From Pseudoalteromonas prydzensis (GTDB lineage: Bacteria; Pseudomonadota; Gammaproteobacteria; Enterobacterales; Alteromonadaceae): a stretch of DNA of 64,000 nt. The stretch spans positions 62,001 to 126,000 of the forward strand of contig NZ_BDDT01000001.1 in assembly GCF_001661495.1 (NCBI RefSeq), read 5' to 3'. Position numbers and translations under genes: made by a program. Below the pieces are notes generated by a model. That model worked only from the letters and a program-made list of their open reading frames with translations. It was not told where the DNA came from and made no database searches. Below are positions 54,953-63,962 of the stretch, piece after piece (the first letter of the stretch is position 1; every line of letters starts with the position of its first letter).

Positions 54953-55105
54953 AAAATATGATTATTCTCACGAATAAAATAACTTACTAATAGACCACTA
55001 ATTCGATGTAATTAGTATAACGAGAGTCAAGGATGACTTGGAGGCTATCTAACTTCCACTTACTCCTTAAGGGCTTTCAGCATTTTAAATTTATATGGAG
55101 TTTTT

Positions 55106-55450
55106 ATGAAAAAGATAAGCACCTTAGCTGCAATATTAATCCTAAGTGGTTGCTCGACTACTGCTACAGTAGACGAAACAGCTCAAGTAACTGAGGATAC
55201 CACGACAGAAATTCAACCACCTGTTGAAGACGTAGTTGATGTAATTTCTTTAACTGTGGCAACTCAACCTGCTGATGCGCGCGTACGCATTATGAATATC
55301 AAACCAAAATATGAAAGTGGTATTGAGTTAAAAGAAGGCAAGTATGATGTAGAAGTAAGTAAGCCTGGTTATAGTACATACCGTGAATGGGTAGTGGTTG
55401 ATAAGAGAACAATTTTAACCGTTGAGTTAAATAAAGCCGAAGATATTTAG
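55106..55450 (+). CDS. PEGA-domain lipoprotein next to ppkA
   Basis: A 114-residue lipoprotein. The signal peptide ends in LILSGC, placing the lipid on about Cys16. An acidic linker (VDETAQVTEDTTTEIQPPVE) is followed by one PEGA-type domain: LTVATQPADARVRIMNIKPK, then GIELKEGKYDVEVSKPGYST and YREWVVV. PEGA domains are small extracytoplasmic modules often attached to bacterial Ser/Thr kinases. It follows ppkA on the same strand, so it may be an external accessory or sensor for the kinase. TGGAG precedes the ATG. The T6SS link is inferred. Confidence 0.75.
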   Translation: MKKISTLAAILILSGCSTTATVDETAQVTEDTTTEIQPPVEDVVDVISLTVATQPADARVRIMNIKPKYESGIELKEGKYDVEVSKPGYSTYREWVVVDKRTILTVELNKAEDI

Positions 55451-55471
55451 TAGGCAAACGATATAAAATAC

Positions 55472-55510
55472 GCCTTTAAACATGCGACCATACATGTTAA
55501 AGGCTATTTT
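55472..55510. terminator. Bidirectional terminator between convergent genes
   Basis: GCCTTTAAACATG pairs with CATGTTAAAGGC with one bulged base. TATTTTACTC follows on the plus strand and GTATTTTATAT on the minus strand. It separates the lipoprotein gene from the convergent chemoreceptor gene. Confidence 0.65.
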
Positions 55511-55535
55511 ACTCTTACTAAATGCGATTAATTCA

Positions 55536-57656
55536 CTAGGTTTTTAGTTTATTTAGCTCATCATCTTGCTGAGCAACGAGTTGATTCAACATCTGACTGC
55601 CATCGCCGGCTTGAGTTGATAGTTCGGCCAGTTGTGATGCAGCATCAGAGATCAGTGTTAAGTTTCGATTGATCTCTTCAGTGACTGAGCTTTGCTCCTC
55701 CGCAGCTGTTGCAATTTGAGTGATCTGATTAGTAATTTCTTCCACTTTAACTACCACACTGTGCAAGGCATCAAAGGCTACGGTGGTTTCATCCACGGCA
55801 GTTTGTGCCCTCACCACACCTTGCTCAATCACTTTAGAGGCATTGCCCACTTCTAGCTGTAAGTTGTCAATTAAGCCACTAATATCATCTGTCGAGGCAC
55901 GTGTTTTTGAAGCAAGCGCTCTGACTTCATCAGCAACAACGGCAAAGCCACGACCCTGTTCACCAGCGCGGGCAGCTTCAATAGCGGCATTAAGCGCCAA
56001 GAGATTGGTTTGTTCTGAAATAGTGCGGATCACATCTAAGATCTGGGTGATGTCGTTACTGCGTGCGGCAACCTTTTCCACCGCCTGATTAGCTTGTTTT
56101 ATTTCTTCAGACATAGTTTTAACTTGTGATACTGCAGACGATAAACTTGCTTCACTTCGTACCACGAGAGTATTAATTTCATCGGCTTGTTGCGCTGATT
56201 GCTCAGAAGCACGAGCGACCTCAAGTGCGGTCGCACTCATTTCGTTCATTGCCGTTACCACACTTTCAATTTCTTGAAATTGCGCCTGTACGTTCTGTTT
56301 TGTATCAACCGCAACATGGGCGGCAATTTGCGCTTGTTCTTTAGTTTGCCCAGAGACATCTTTTAATTGCGCAATCAAGTCGCGTAACTTTTCTAAAAAT
56401 GCATTAAAGCCAACAGCGAGCGCTATTAACTCAGCATGGCTATCAACACTTAATGTTTGCGTTAAATCCCCTTCACTACTGGCTAAGTTATCAACTCGTA
56501 ATTGAATTTGTTGTAGTGGCGCCACAATACTTTTTACCACTAAGGTCATAATGATAAATGCAGCACCGGCAATCACTAAACCAGAGATCAAAATCAATCC
56601 ACCAAGGGTGTTGGCGTTATCTTGCATACTTGCACTAAGCTGTTGTGGACCTTCTAAAGCAAGGGCTGCGGGGACTTCCACTAACAGTGTCCACTTTTTC
56701 CCTGCTAATTTAATGTCTATCGGATAGTTAACTAAATACTCACTGCTTACCTTTTGCACACTTGCTTGTTTATTTAAACCGCTATAATGATTAAAAATTG
56801 CTGCAGGTACGGCTTCTTTAAGCGGACGTCCTAGTTTTTCTTTATAATGACTACTGCCAACAATCAAATCGAGCGAACTGAGTAATGTCACGCGTGCTTG
56901 GCCGTTATATAGCTCTTTTGATAACTGCTCAGTCATAGTTTGAAATACCGGCAAGGTAATATCAACACCGCTTAAACCAATGAACTTGCCTGAACGCAAT
57001 ATAGGCACAGTCAAAGAGGTCATCATTTCTGAGTAGCCTGGCGATATTTCGTAAAGATAGGGTTCCATAATGCAGGGTTTTTGGTTTTCTTTGGCGCATA
57101 AATACCATTCGGCTTCCCGTTGACCAAATTCATTTAACGTTGTCACATATTTTTCTTTAGCATCTTCAACTACCTGCTGTTCGATCACGCCATCACGGCT
57201 GCGCGTAAAGTAAATTTCTAACGTGCCTTGACCTGCCACTGAATGGTCATACCCATTCATATATTGTTGATCGTTACCATCAAAGCCATTGACTTCAAAC
57301 TGAGAGTAAATTGACGAGAGTAATGAGTTACCAGCAATGATTGAACGATTGATCTGCTCCACAGATTCGCGGGTTAAAGTATCTGCGGCACTTTGGCTAC
57401 CTAATGTTGCTGCCAGAGAAAAAGGCACGCGATACGCTTCATTAATAAAACCCGCAATCTTTTCACCATAGGCCGCAGCATTAGTAACGAGTTTATCTTC
57501 TACTTCTGCAACAATCAGTTTTTCAGCCTGCACTGAAAGTACTTTATTACTACTTGAAAGTTGCCACCACAGTACACTAGACAACACCAAGACGGTTAAA
57601 AATATACTACCTAAAGTGAGCCAAAGTAATTTTTTTGCTAACGCTAACTGCCGCAT
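55536..57656 (-). CDS. Methyl-accepting chemotaxis protein with Cache-type sensor
   Basis: A 706-residue chemoreceptor. Helix 1 is at residues about 10-35 ([20 protein letters not shown]). A periplasmic sensor of about 310 residues has dCache features ([35 protein letters not shown]). Helix 2 is near 350-370, followed by HAMP and the signalling domain with the hairpin tip [20 protein letters not shown], then [20 protein letters not shown]. It should transmit ligand binding to CheA. No other chemotaxis gene is adjacent. The ligand is unknown. Confidence 0.95.
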   Translation of the reverse strand: MRQLALAKKLLWLTLGSIFLTVLVLSSVLWWQLSSSNKVLSVQAEKLIVAEVEDKLVTNAAAYGEKIAGFINEAYRVPFSLAATLGSQSAADTLTRESVEQINRSIIAGNSLLSSIYSQFEVNGFDGNDQQYMNGYDHSVAGQGTLEIYFTRSRDGVIEQQVVEDAKEKYVTTLNEFGQREAEWYLCAKENQKPCIMEPYLYEISPGYSEMMTSLTVPILRSGKFIGLSGVDITLPVFQTMTEQLSKELYNGQARVTLLSSLDLIVGSSHYKEKLGRPLKEAVPAAIFNHYSGLNKQASVQKVSSEYLVNYPIDIKLAGKKWTLLVEVPAALALEGPQQLSASMQDNANTLGGLILISGLVIAGAAFIIMTLVVKSIVAPLQQIQLRVDNLASSEGDLTQTLSVDSHAELIALAVGFNAFLEKLRDLIAQLKDVSGQTKEQAQIAAHVAVDTKQNVQAQFQEIESVVTAMNEMSATALEVARASEQSAQQADEINTLVVRSEASLSSAVSQVKTMSEEIKQANQAVEKVAARSNDITQILDVIRTISEQTNLLALNAAIEAARAGEQGRGFAVVADEVRALASKTRASTDDISGLIDNLQLEVGNASKVIEQGVVRAQTAVDETTVAFDALHSVVVKVEEITNQITQIATAAEEQSSVTEEINRNLTLISDAASQLAELSTQAGDGSQMLNQLVAQQDDELNKLKT

Positions 57657-57799
57657 TCCTGTTTTCCTCTAATTTAACTACATTTAGAGTTTAGTCTAAT
57701 TATGAAATGATACAGTAGATTATTGAAAAAACTTGATTAACTGAGTAATAAAAACCACTTATGCTAGCTGCATATTTAAGTGAGAGAAGCGAAAGGATA

Positions 57800-57824
57800 C
57801 CAACTTAACAAGCTGCTAAGTTGG
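57800..57824 (-). terminator. Weak hairpin after ohr
   Basis: CCAACTTA (57800-57807) pairs perfectly with TAAGTTGG (57817-57824) around a nine-base loop, just beyond the ohr stop. No clear T-tract follows on the minus strand, so termination is uncertain. Confidence 0.4.
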
Positions 57825-57836
57825 CATATGAGAAAA

Positions 57837-58265
57837 CTAAATTACTGATAACTCAACCGCAATATTGCCACGGGTCGCATTTGAATATGGGCAAACTTCA
57901 TGCGCTTTAGCCACTAGTTGCTCTGCAGTGGCTTTATCAACATCACCAACGAACACAGCTAATTTTACCGCAATACCAAAACCACCTTCGATTGGACCAA
58001 TCGATACTTCTGAGTCAATGCGTGTATCTGCTGGCAATTTTACTTTAGCTTGGCCTGCCACTAATTTTAATGCACCAATAAAACACGCCGCATAACCCGC
58101 TGCAAATAATTGCTCAGGGTTTGTACCTTGCCCATCATCGCCACCTAAACCTTTAGGTGTTGAAAGTGCAACATCTAAACGGCCATCGTCAGATTTTGCA
58201 GTGCCTTCACGGCCACCTGTTGCAGTTGCGTTAGCTGTATATGCGACTTGTAGTAATTCTTTCAT
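57837..58265 (-). CDS. ohr: Organic hydroperoxide resistance protein Ohr
   Basis: A 142-residue OsmC/Ohr peroxidase. The catalytic cysteines are Cys61 ([11 protein letters not shown]) and Cys125 ([12 protein letters not shown]), at the same positions as in well-studied Ohr proteins. [20 protein letters not shown] and [15 protein letters not shown] are family signatures. It reduces lipid and other organic hydroperoxides using lipoylated partners. I chose the ATG at 58265 with AGGA upstream; the longer frame to 58316 would cover the operator. It is divergent from ohrR, its repressor. Confidence 0.96.
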   Translation of the reverse strand: MKELLQVAYTANATATGGREGTAKSDDGRLDVALSTPKGLGGDDGQGTNPEQLFAAGYAACFIGALKLVAGQAKVKLPADTRIDSEVSIGPIEGGFGIAVKLAVFVGDVDKATAEQLVAKAHEVCPYSNATRGNIAVELSVI

Positions 58266-58300
58266 GGTATTTTCCTTGTTTAAGTGAGAATTAAATTTAC

Positions 58301-58312
58301 TTTGCGTGCAAA
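58301..58312. promoter_or_regulatory. Candidate OhrR operator 1
   Basis: TTTGCGTGCAAA is a 12-base near-palindrome. Its twin TTTGCATACAAA lies 45 bp away, and both are preceded by TAC (shared word TACTTTGC). It lies 36 bases upstream of the ohr start, where repressor binding would block transcription. Confidence 0.65.
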
Positions 58313-58345
58313 ACAATAGACCAATTTATTGAACATTGCAAATAC

Positions 58346-58357
58346 TTTGCATACAAA
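58346..58357. promoter_or_regulatory. Candidate OhrR operator 2
   Basis: TTTGCATACAAA differs from operator 1 at two positions that keep the R-T-R centre. It also overlaps a perfect inverted repeat TGCAAA-TAC-TTTGCA (58337-58351), and ATGCAAA recurs at 58363-58369. It lies 33 bases upstream of the ohrR start and would allow autoregulation. Confidence 0.6.
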
Positions 58358-58389
58358 CTAAAATGCAAATTCACTATTTGAGAGTCGCT

Positions 58390-58821
58390 ATGAAATACCC
58401 ACAACTAAAATTAGATAACCAGCTATGTCATCGCTTATATATGGCATCCAACTCCGTTGTGCGCGCCTATCGAGATGCGCTCAAGGCACTTGAACTGACC
58501 TACCCTCAATACGTGGTGATGATGGCGTTGTGGGAAGAAGATGAAGTAACCATAGCCCAATTACTGCAAAAAACCGCCATAGATGGTGGGGCAATGACCC
58601 AAATTTTAAAAAAAATGACCGATAAGCAATTATTAATGGTTATTAAAGATGATAATGACAAGCGCAAGAAACTTGTAAAACTGCAATCACATGGGGTGAA
58701 AATGCAACTTCAAGCAGCTGATATTCCGCAGCAAATACGCTGCCAGTTCCCATCTATCAATGAACATGAAGCAATGCAGTTAATTGCTCTGCTCGATAAA
58801 CTCAATACAGATTTAGCCTAG
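58390..58821 (+). CDS. ohrR: Peroxide-sensing MarR-family repressor OhrR
   Basis: A 143-residue MarR-type regulator. The N-terminal sensing cysteine lies in NQLCHRLYMASNSVVRAYRD, the position of the reactive Cys in OhrR proteins. The winged helix contains LTYPQYVVMMALWEEDEVTI, GAMTQILKKMTDKQLLMVI and DDNDKRKKLVKL. I chose the ATG at 58390; the upstream in-frame ATG would place coding sequence over the operator. Oxidation of the Cys by organic hydroperoxides should release DNA and derepress ohr. Confidence 0.94.
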   Translation: MKYPQLKLDNQLCHRLYMASNSVVRAYRDALKALELTYPQYVVMMALWEEDEVTIAQLLQKTAIDGGAMTQILKKMTDKQLLMVIKDDNDKRKKLVKLQSHGVKMQLQAADIPQQIRCQFPSINEHEAMQLIALLDKLNTDLA

Positions 58822-58933
58822 GTAAAGGCAATTATCAAAAAACATTTGATAGTGATTCAGTCATAACACCCTTTTTCTATTATAAAGCTGCGCTATAGTG
58901 TGCATATAGAAATTTGATTCAACGGAGCAACTC

Positions 58934-59944
58934 ATGAAAGCCATTGGTTACCAAGCAGCTACAAAAACACTCAGCGAAGATTCTTTCGAAATTATCGAAT
59001 TACCAACACCAACGGCACAAGGCCGTGATTTATTGGTCGCGGTAAATGCTATTTCAGTAAACCCTGTTGATGCTAAAATTCGCGCTAATGTCAGCCCAGA
59101 ACAAGGTCATAAAATCATTGGTTGGGATGCGGTGGGTATTGTTAAAGCCGTTGGTGAAAAAGTTAGTTTATTTAATGTAGGCGATCGCGTTTATTACGCC
59201 GGAGATTTAACTCGCGCTGGCAGTAATGCTGAATTTCAACTTGTGGACGAGCGTATTGTCGGTAAAGCACCGGTATCGTTGAGTGACGCAGAAGCTGCAG
59301 CACTGCCATTAACCAGCATTACCGCTTGGGAATTATTATTTGACCGCTTGCAAGTATCACGCACCAAAGATGCAAAACCGGCCTCGTTATTAGTAATAGG
59401 TGCTGCAGGTGGTGTTGGCTCGATTTTAGTGCAATTGGCAAAGCAGCTTACTAACTTAACCGTTGTCGGTACTGCATCAAGAGCTGATAGTGTGAAATGG
59501 CTAAACGAATTAGGTGTTGAACATGTACTTGACCACTCAAAAGGTTTAGATGCACAACGAACTGAGCATAACCTTGCAGAGTTTGACTACGTTATTAGCC
59601 TAACTCATACCGATCAACATCTTGATGAAATCATCAAAGTGATCAAGCCACAAGGTAAATTAGCGTTAATAGACGACCCAGCCAGCTTTGATATTTTAAA
59701 ACTCAAGCGCAAAAGTATCTCGCTGCACTGGGAGTTTATGTACACCCGTTCAATGTTTCAAACCGACGATATGATAGCCCAACATCAGTTACTGACTGAA
59801 TTAGCAGAATTGGTTGATAACGGCACCATTAAAACCACCTTAGGCCAACATTTAGGGAAAATTAATATAGAAAACCTACACAAAGCGCACGCAATATTAG
59901 AGTCTCATCAATCACGCGGTAAACTGGTACTTGAAGGGTTTTAA
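58934..59944 (+). CDS. Zinc-type alcohol dehydrogenase/quinone oxidoreductase family protein
   Basis: A 336-residue medium-chain dehydrogenase. The catalytic-domain N-terminus includes VNAISVNPVDAKIRANVSPE and IIGWDAVGIVKAVGEKVSLF. The NADPH-binding motif is LVIGAAGGVGSILVQLAK. The structural and catalytic zinc cysteines of true alcohol dehydrogenases are absent, so it fits the zinc-independent quinone-reductase/ZADH branch. It should reduce quinones or alpha,beta-unsaturated carbonyls. It follows ohrR on the same strand after 112 bases, possibly as part of the same oxidative-stress set. It ends at a strong terminator. Confidence 0.9.
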   Translation: MKAIGYQAATKTLSEDSFEIIELPTPTAQGRDLLVAVNAISVNPVDAKIRANVSPEQGHKIIGWDAVGIVKAVGEKVSLFNVGDRVYYAGDLTRAGSNAEFQLVDERIVGKAPVSLSDAEAAALPLTSITAWELLFDRLQVSRTKDAKPASLLVIGAAGGVGSILVQLAKQLTNLTVVGTASRADSVKWLNELGVEHVLDHSKGLDAQRTEHNLAEFDYVISLTHTDQHLDEIIKVIKPQGKLALIDDPASFDILKLKRKSISLHWEFMYTRSMFQTDDMIAQHQLLTELAELVDNGTIKTTLGQHLGKINIENLHKAHAILESHQSRGKLVLEGF

Positions 59945-60001
59945 CTAATCCAATTACCGTAGTAGTGCTGTCATAATATTTGCACACTACTCATTGCCTC
60001 A

Positions 60002-60039
60002 GACTAAAGCTTTTATCTCAAAGCTTTAGTCGCGTTTTT
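60002..60039 (+). terminator. Strong intrinsic terminator
   Basis: GACTAAAGCTTT (60002-60013) pairs perfectly with AAAGCTTTAGTC (60020-60031), followed by GCGTTTTTA. It ends the dehydrogenase transcript and overlaps the 3' end of the convergent acyltransferase pseudogene. Confidence 0.85.
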
Positions 60040-61049
60040 ATGTTACTCGATTTAGTACTACGTATTAAATTTGCTATAGGTTTTTCAAAGTAGCTATACG
60101 ACAGATAGGCCACCAAGACACTAGCAAACAGTGAAACTAACAATTTAATTTCTATAGATAAATTAAGTTTGTTCACTTGCACGATAATCGGCATATGCAG
60201 TAAATACAAAGAATATGAGACTTTACCTAATAAATCAGTGATCTTATTAGCTAACAAAACGTTATTATTAGGAACCAAAAACACAACGGCAAAAAACACA
60301 CTACTCATTACCAGCAGTACTTCATAACTTAACCACATCTTACGTTTAGCGTCGGATGTTACTGGCGTAAACTCTGGATACAATAACGGTATCAGACCAA
60401 GCGAAAATACAAAGCAATGCTTTTTAAGGTAGCTTGGTATTACTAATGACTTGTAATGTAAACCAAAAATAACCCCTATAAAAAAGAAAGGAAGGCTTCG
60501 GATTGAATTGAACACATTGTAGGGAATACCATTTAAATCACCACTTATCCTTGGAAAATTTGTCAAAAACAAGACAATCATCACTGTGATTGTTGATAAA
60601 TAAATATATCCAACTCGGTTTTTAGCAAAAACCCAAAAAATGATAAAAATCAGATAAAACTGCACCTCTGGCGGGATAGACCAGAGCACGCTTGCGCCAT
60701 CTAAAAACAATAAGTGACCCAAGAGAATGTTAACGTTAGGTATGTCATACAACAGGTTTTGGTCAAACTGAGTGAATAAATATGAGCCCAATACAACAGC
60801 TAAATAAAGTGGTAGCACTCTGCTAGATCGGGCTAAAAAATAATGCTTAACATGTTCTTTATTAAACGCTTTTTCTAAATAGAGGTATGACATTAAAAAA
60901 CCACTTAACATAAAAAATAACATCACCCCATACGCGCCGGAACCACCACCCAACGCACCATCAAATCAGTTAGTTATATCACTAAAATGGGTTATAAAAA
61001 CAATCATTGCAGCTATGCCGCGTAAGGCATTTAACTTCCTAATTTCCAA
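60018..61049 (-). pseudogene. Acyltransferase family 3 gene with premature stop
   Basis: The frame opens at a TTG at 61049 with AAGGAG five bases upstream. It reads MEIRKLNALRGIAAMIVFIT, then HFSDITN, the N-terminus of OafA-type acyltransferases with the catalytic His in the first helix. A TGA then occurs at 60966-60968 and the same frame continues FDGALGGGSGAYGVMLFFML to 60018 with about eight more helices. TGG would restore tryptophan. The full protein would be about 343 residues, normal for the family, which O-acylates surface sugars. Translation restarting after the stop would lose the catalytic helix. This is a substitution, so it is less likely to be a homopolymer sequencing error. Confidence 0.82.
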
Positions 61050-61107
61050 AATTGCTCCTTAGCAACAATGCAACTGTAACAGTCGGTTACAGATAAACCC
61101 GTGCATT

Positions 61108-61773
61108 CTAGTTTGCAGCACGATGATGGGTTGATTGTTTCAGCCATGTTTTGACTGGTACCACCCACTGCGCTAATGGTTTATAAAAAGCGCCATGCTC
61201 TTTATCGGTGCTGATTGATATTTCAGTAAAACGCTTCACATCTTTACTACGATCTATTAGCAACTGACAAGAACCCACCTCATCCGAAGTTTCAAATATC
61301 GAATAAATATTTCCATACGCCTCTAACTCTGGATTATTTTGTAAGTAACGACCGCAACCAGCCAAAATAATATAAGTTACATCCTTATTCGCCAGTAAAT
61401 TAGATGTCAAAATAGTAATAGCACCACCTCGGGAAAAACCTATCAATGAAATATTGCCGGCTGGAACACCCTTTGCGATAAATAAACGTACATCGTTTGC
61501 TAGTTTTTCAGCAAAAGCTTTAGGCTGAGTGTTTTTAGCCCTGTGATATGCAATCAGATTATAATCAGCATCGGCAAGTGCTGCTTTTATTTCTGGAAAT
61601 TCATAAGTTCCCCAACGCGAATTAACTGGCCTTGAATTAGTCCCTTCGACAATCAACCCGTGAGAATAAAACACATATTTTTGCTGAGCTTCAATAGTTG
61701 ATGGGAATGCAGTAAAAACTTCCCCAGCAAAAGATGCGCTAGAAAACAGTAATAAGAATAATAATTTAAACAT
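61108..61773 (-). CDS. Secreted alpha/beta hydrolase
   Basis: A 221-residue protein with a signal peptide (MFKLLFLLLFSSASFAG). The core has VFYSHGLIVEGTNSRPV, the nucleophile elbow SLIGFSRGGAITILTS with Ser at about residue 115, and a late His in DKEHGAFYKPLAQW. This is an alpha/beta hydrolase with a probable Ser-Asp-His triad. It is likely periplasmic; the substrate is unknown. The gene is monocistronic. Confidence 0.8.
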   Translation of the reverse strand: MFKLLFLLLFSSASFAGEVFTAFPSTIEAQQKYVFYSHGLIVEGTNSRPVNSRWGTYEFPEIKAALADADYNLIAYHRAKNTQPKAFAEKLANDVRLFIAKGVPAGNISLIGFSRGGAITILTSNLLANKDVTYIILAGCGRYLQNNPELEAYGNIYSIFETSDEVGSCQLLIDRSKDVKRFTEISISTDKEHGAFYKPLAQWVVPVKTWLKQSTHHRAAN

Positions 61774-62153
61774 AATAGGACATATTAATTAGTTATTTAA
61801 AAAATGGCTGTACATAAAGCGCCAAATCCAGAGCAAAACATCACCACTAAAGCAACAATCATTAAAAACTCATTTTTATACAATGCGTTAACTAACAACT
61901 GTAAGGTTTAATTTATAGTAATGTATATTTACTGTTAATACACTTCTTTTGCTCCAGCAAAGTGCAAAACCATCATTATTTTTCACTACTTTAGTGCTTA
62001 TACTCAGTCGACATTCAGCAGCAGAAACTCAAGCTGTTGATCTTAATTAACTAAAAATAATTATGCAGGCTGGCACAGATCTTCCTTATAGATAAAGGTA
62101 ACTCATTAATGGTGAGTTTTAATTTCATTTACCTCGTTTACAGGGAGCGAGCT
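61774..62153. other. Intergenic region between divergent genes
   Basis: This stretch of 380 AT-rich bases separates the hydrolase gene from the mini-operon. A minus-strand micro-frame at 61797-61883 could encode a 28-residue hydrophobic peptide (TTG start, core MIVALVVMFCSGFGALCTAI), but it lacks a ribosome binding site. Promoters for both flanking units should lie here; none is distinctive. Confidence 0.4.
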
Positions 62154-62273
62154 ATGGCTAACTTTTATCACATGTTGTATTTATTATGGCGCTTAGACAT
62201 CAGTGTTTGGCATGTACATCATGCTAACGATCCACACACAACATCGGAAAAGGAGCGCAGATATGTTAAATAA
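62154..62273 (+). CDS. Small His-rich protein (39 aa)
   Basis: The frame from the ATG at 62154 reads MANFYHMLYLLWRLDISVWH and then VHHANDPHTTSEKERRYVK. GGGAG lies six bases upstream, a good ribosome binding site. The first 20 residues are hydrophobic and aromatic; the tail is polar with five His in the chain. It overlaps the next gene by 11 bases, and its 3' end carries that gene's AAAGGAG. The overlap and two good initiation sites support a real coupled micro-gene. Function unknown. Confidence 0.55.
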   Translation: MANFYHMLYLLWRLDISVWHVHHANDPHTTSEKERRYVK

Positions 62274-62493
62274 CTACCCGCTCTTAGACGAAGCGCTAAA
62301 AAAGCTATCGGTGCATCAATTAACAATCAGCGAAGCATCTGAGCATTATGATTTACCGAAACGCGTTATTTATAAAGCACTGCGTCAACAGCAAGCAAGA
62401 ATATCGCAACAGAAAACTTATTTACTCGCGGCGCAAAAACGTTTGCAACAGAACTTGCAAACGGTGGAGCTAGAGTTAGCTAATTTTAATTAA
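62263..62493 (+). CDS. Small helix-turn-helix-like protein (76 aa)
   Basis: From the ATG at 62263, with AAAGGAG seven bases upstream, the frame encodes MLNNYPLLDEALKKLSVHQL, then TISEASEHYDLPKRVIYKAL and a Gln-rich coiled-coil tail. The middle segment, SEASEHYDLPKRVIYKAL, has the spacing of a helix-turn-helix as in PSQ or phage-type small regulators. It is coupled to the preceding His-rich micro-gene and sits upstream of astB. DNA binding is inferred from the pattern. Confidence 0.65.
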   Translation: MLNNYPLLDEALKKLSVHQLTISEASEHYDLPKRVIYKALRQQQARISQQKTYLLAAQKRLQQNLQTVELELANFN

Positions 62494-62555
62494 ACCATCG
62501 TAGGTTATTTTCTGTATAGTTTAATCACTTACTATAAGAAAATTACAGGATGATC

Positions 62556-63896
62556 ATGACAGCAGTAGAAGTAAATTTTGATGGCCTTGTAGGCCCGACT
62601 CATAACTACGCGGGATTATCATATGGTAACGTTGCATCATTAAGTAATGCAGCCAGTTACTCAAATCCAAAAGAGGCGGTGTTGCAAGGCCTTGCAAAAA
62701 TGAAAGCAATGCATGATTTAGGGCTGACCCAAGGTGTTTTTGCTCCGCATGCACGACCTGACATCAACGTATTACGACGTTTAGGTTTTACAGGTAAAGA
62801 TAATGAAGTGATCAGTAAAGCATTTAAGGCTGATCCAGTACTTTTACGTGCCTGCTATTCAGCCTCAGCAATGTGGACTGCAAATGCTGCCACGGTTTCT
62901 CCCTCAGCTGATACCCTCGATGGTAAAGTGCACTTTACTGCAGCTAATTTGAATAACAAATTTCACCGCTCGTTAGAGCCGACAACGACAACTCGCTTAC
63001 TCAAAGCCATGTTCAATAACGACAGCTACTTTAGTCATCATGAGCACTTACCCGAACAGGGCTTTTTTGGTGATGAGGGAGCAGCTAATCATACTCGCCT
63101 CACCGATGCACATGGTAAGCAAGGGTTAGAGTTGTTCGTATTTGGTGCAAGTAGCTTTAACAGCGCATTACCCAAGCCAAGTAAATTCCCAGCTCGTCAA
63201 ACACTCGAAGCATCGCAAGCCATTTGCCGATTGCATCAATTAAAACCATCAAGCCAATTATTACTGCAACAAAACCCTGCAGTAATTGACCAAGGTGTGT
63301 TCCATAATGATGTTATTGCCGTAGGTAACGCCAACGTTCTTCTGTGCCATGAGCAAGCTTTTTTAAATCAAATTGATGCCTTAAAGCAGGTTAGAAATGC
63401 ATACCAAGGTGATGAAACACTTCACATTATTGAAGTGCCCAGTGCAAAAGTAAGCATTAAAGATGCTGTCACCAGTTACTTATTTAACAGTCAATTGGTG
63501 AGTTTAAGCAACGGTAAAATGCTGCTGGTAGCGCCACAAGAGTGCCATAATAACAGCGCCGTTAATGCCTACATCAATGAGCTTATTAGTGCTGATAACC
63601 CAATTAATCAAGTGCAGTTTTTTGATCTTAAACAGAGCATGCAAAATGGCGGGGGCCCAGCATGTTTACGTTTAAGAGTGGCATTAAATCAACAAGAGTT
63701 GGCAGCGGTTAACCCAGCTGTGATTTTAAATGATAGTAAGTACCAACAATTATGTTCTTGGGCAAATAAACACTATCGTGACAAGCTCAGTAATGACGAC
63801 TTTGCCGATGCTAATTTATTGACCGAAAGCTGGCAAGCGCTTGATGAACTCACCCAAATTTTAGATTTAGGATCGGTTTATCCATTCCAACTTTAG
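62556..63896 (+). CDS. astB: N-succinylarginine dihydrolase
   Basis: A 446-residue AstB. The N-terminus [20 protein letters not shown], then [19 protein letters not shown] and [20 protein letters not shown], with the nucleophile Cys at about residue 370 in [16 protein letters not shown], identify the family clearly. It converts succinylarginine to succinylornithine, releasing two ammonia and CO2, in the arginine succinyltransferase catabolic pathway. AGG lies six bases before the ATG at 62556, favouring it over the ATG at 62550. Other ast genes are not in the window, so the pathway is dispersed or lies beyond it. A hairpin follows. Confidence 0.97.
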   Translation: MTAVEVNFDGLVGPTHNYAGLSYGNVASLSNAASYSNPKEAVLQGLAKMKAMHDLGLTQGVFAPHARPDINVLRRLGFTGKDNEVISKAFKADPVLLRACYSASAMWTANAATVSPSADTLDGKVHFTAANLNNKFHRSLEPTTTTRLLKAMFNNDSYFSHHEHLPEQGFFGDEGAANHTRLTDAHGKQGLELFVFGASSFNSALPKPSKFPARQTLEASQAICRLHQLKPSSQLLLQQNPAVIDQGVFHNDVIAVGNANVLLCHEQAFLNQIDALKQVRNAYQGDETLHIIEVPSAKVSIKDAVTSYLFNSQLVSLSNGKMLLVAPQECHNNSAVNAYINELISADNPINQVQFFDLKQSMQNGGGPACLRLRVALNQQELAAVNPAVILNDSKYQQLCSWANKHYRDKLSNDDFADANLLTESWQALDELTQILDLGSVYPFQL

Positions 63897-63930
63897 TGCG
63901 TACTGAGTAAGACACCTTGATCTAGCTACA

Positions 63931-63962
63931 AATAACCCCAGCTTCACTCAGCAGGGGTTATT
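63931..63962 (+). terminator. Hairpin after astB
   Basis: AATAACCCC (63931-63939) pairs exactly with GGGGTTATT (63954-63962) around a 14-base loop. Only a short T-poor tail follows, so it is a likely but weak intrinsic terminator for astB. Confidence 0.55.

Noticed and set aside
60966-60968. In-frame TGA as a selenocysteine or recoding site
   Set aside because: Acyltransferase family 3 has no known selenoprotein at this position, no stem-loop of the required type is evident just downstream, and a TGG codon fits the family as well.
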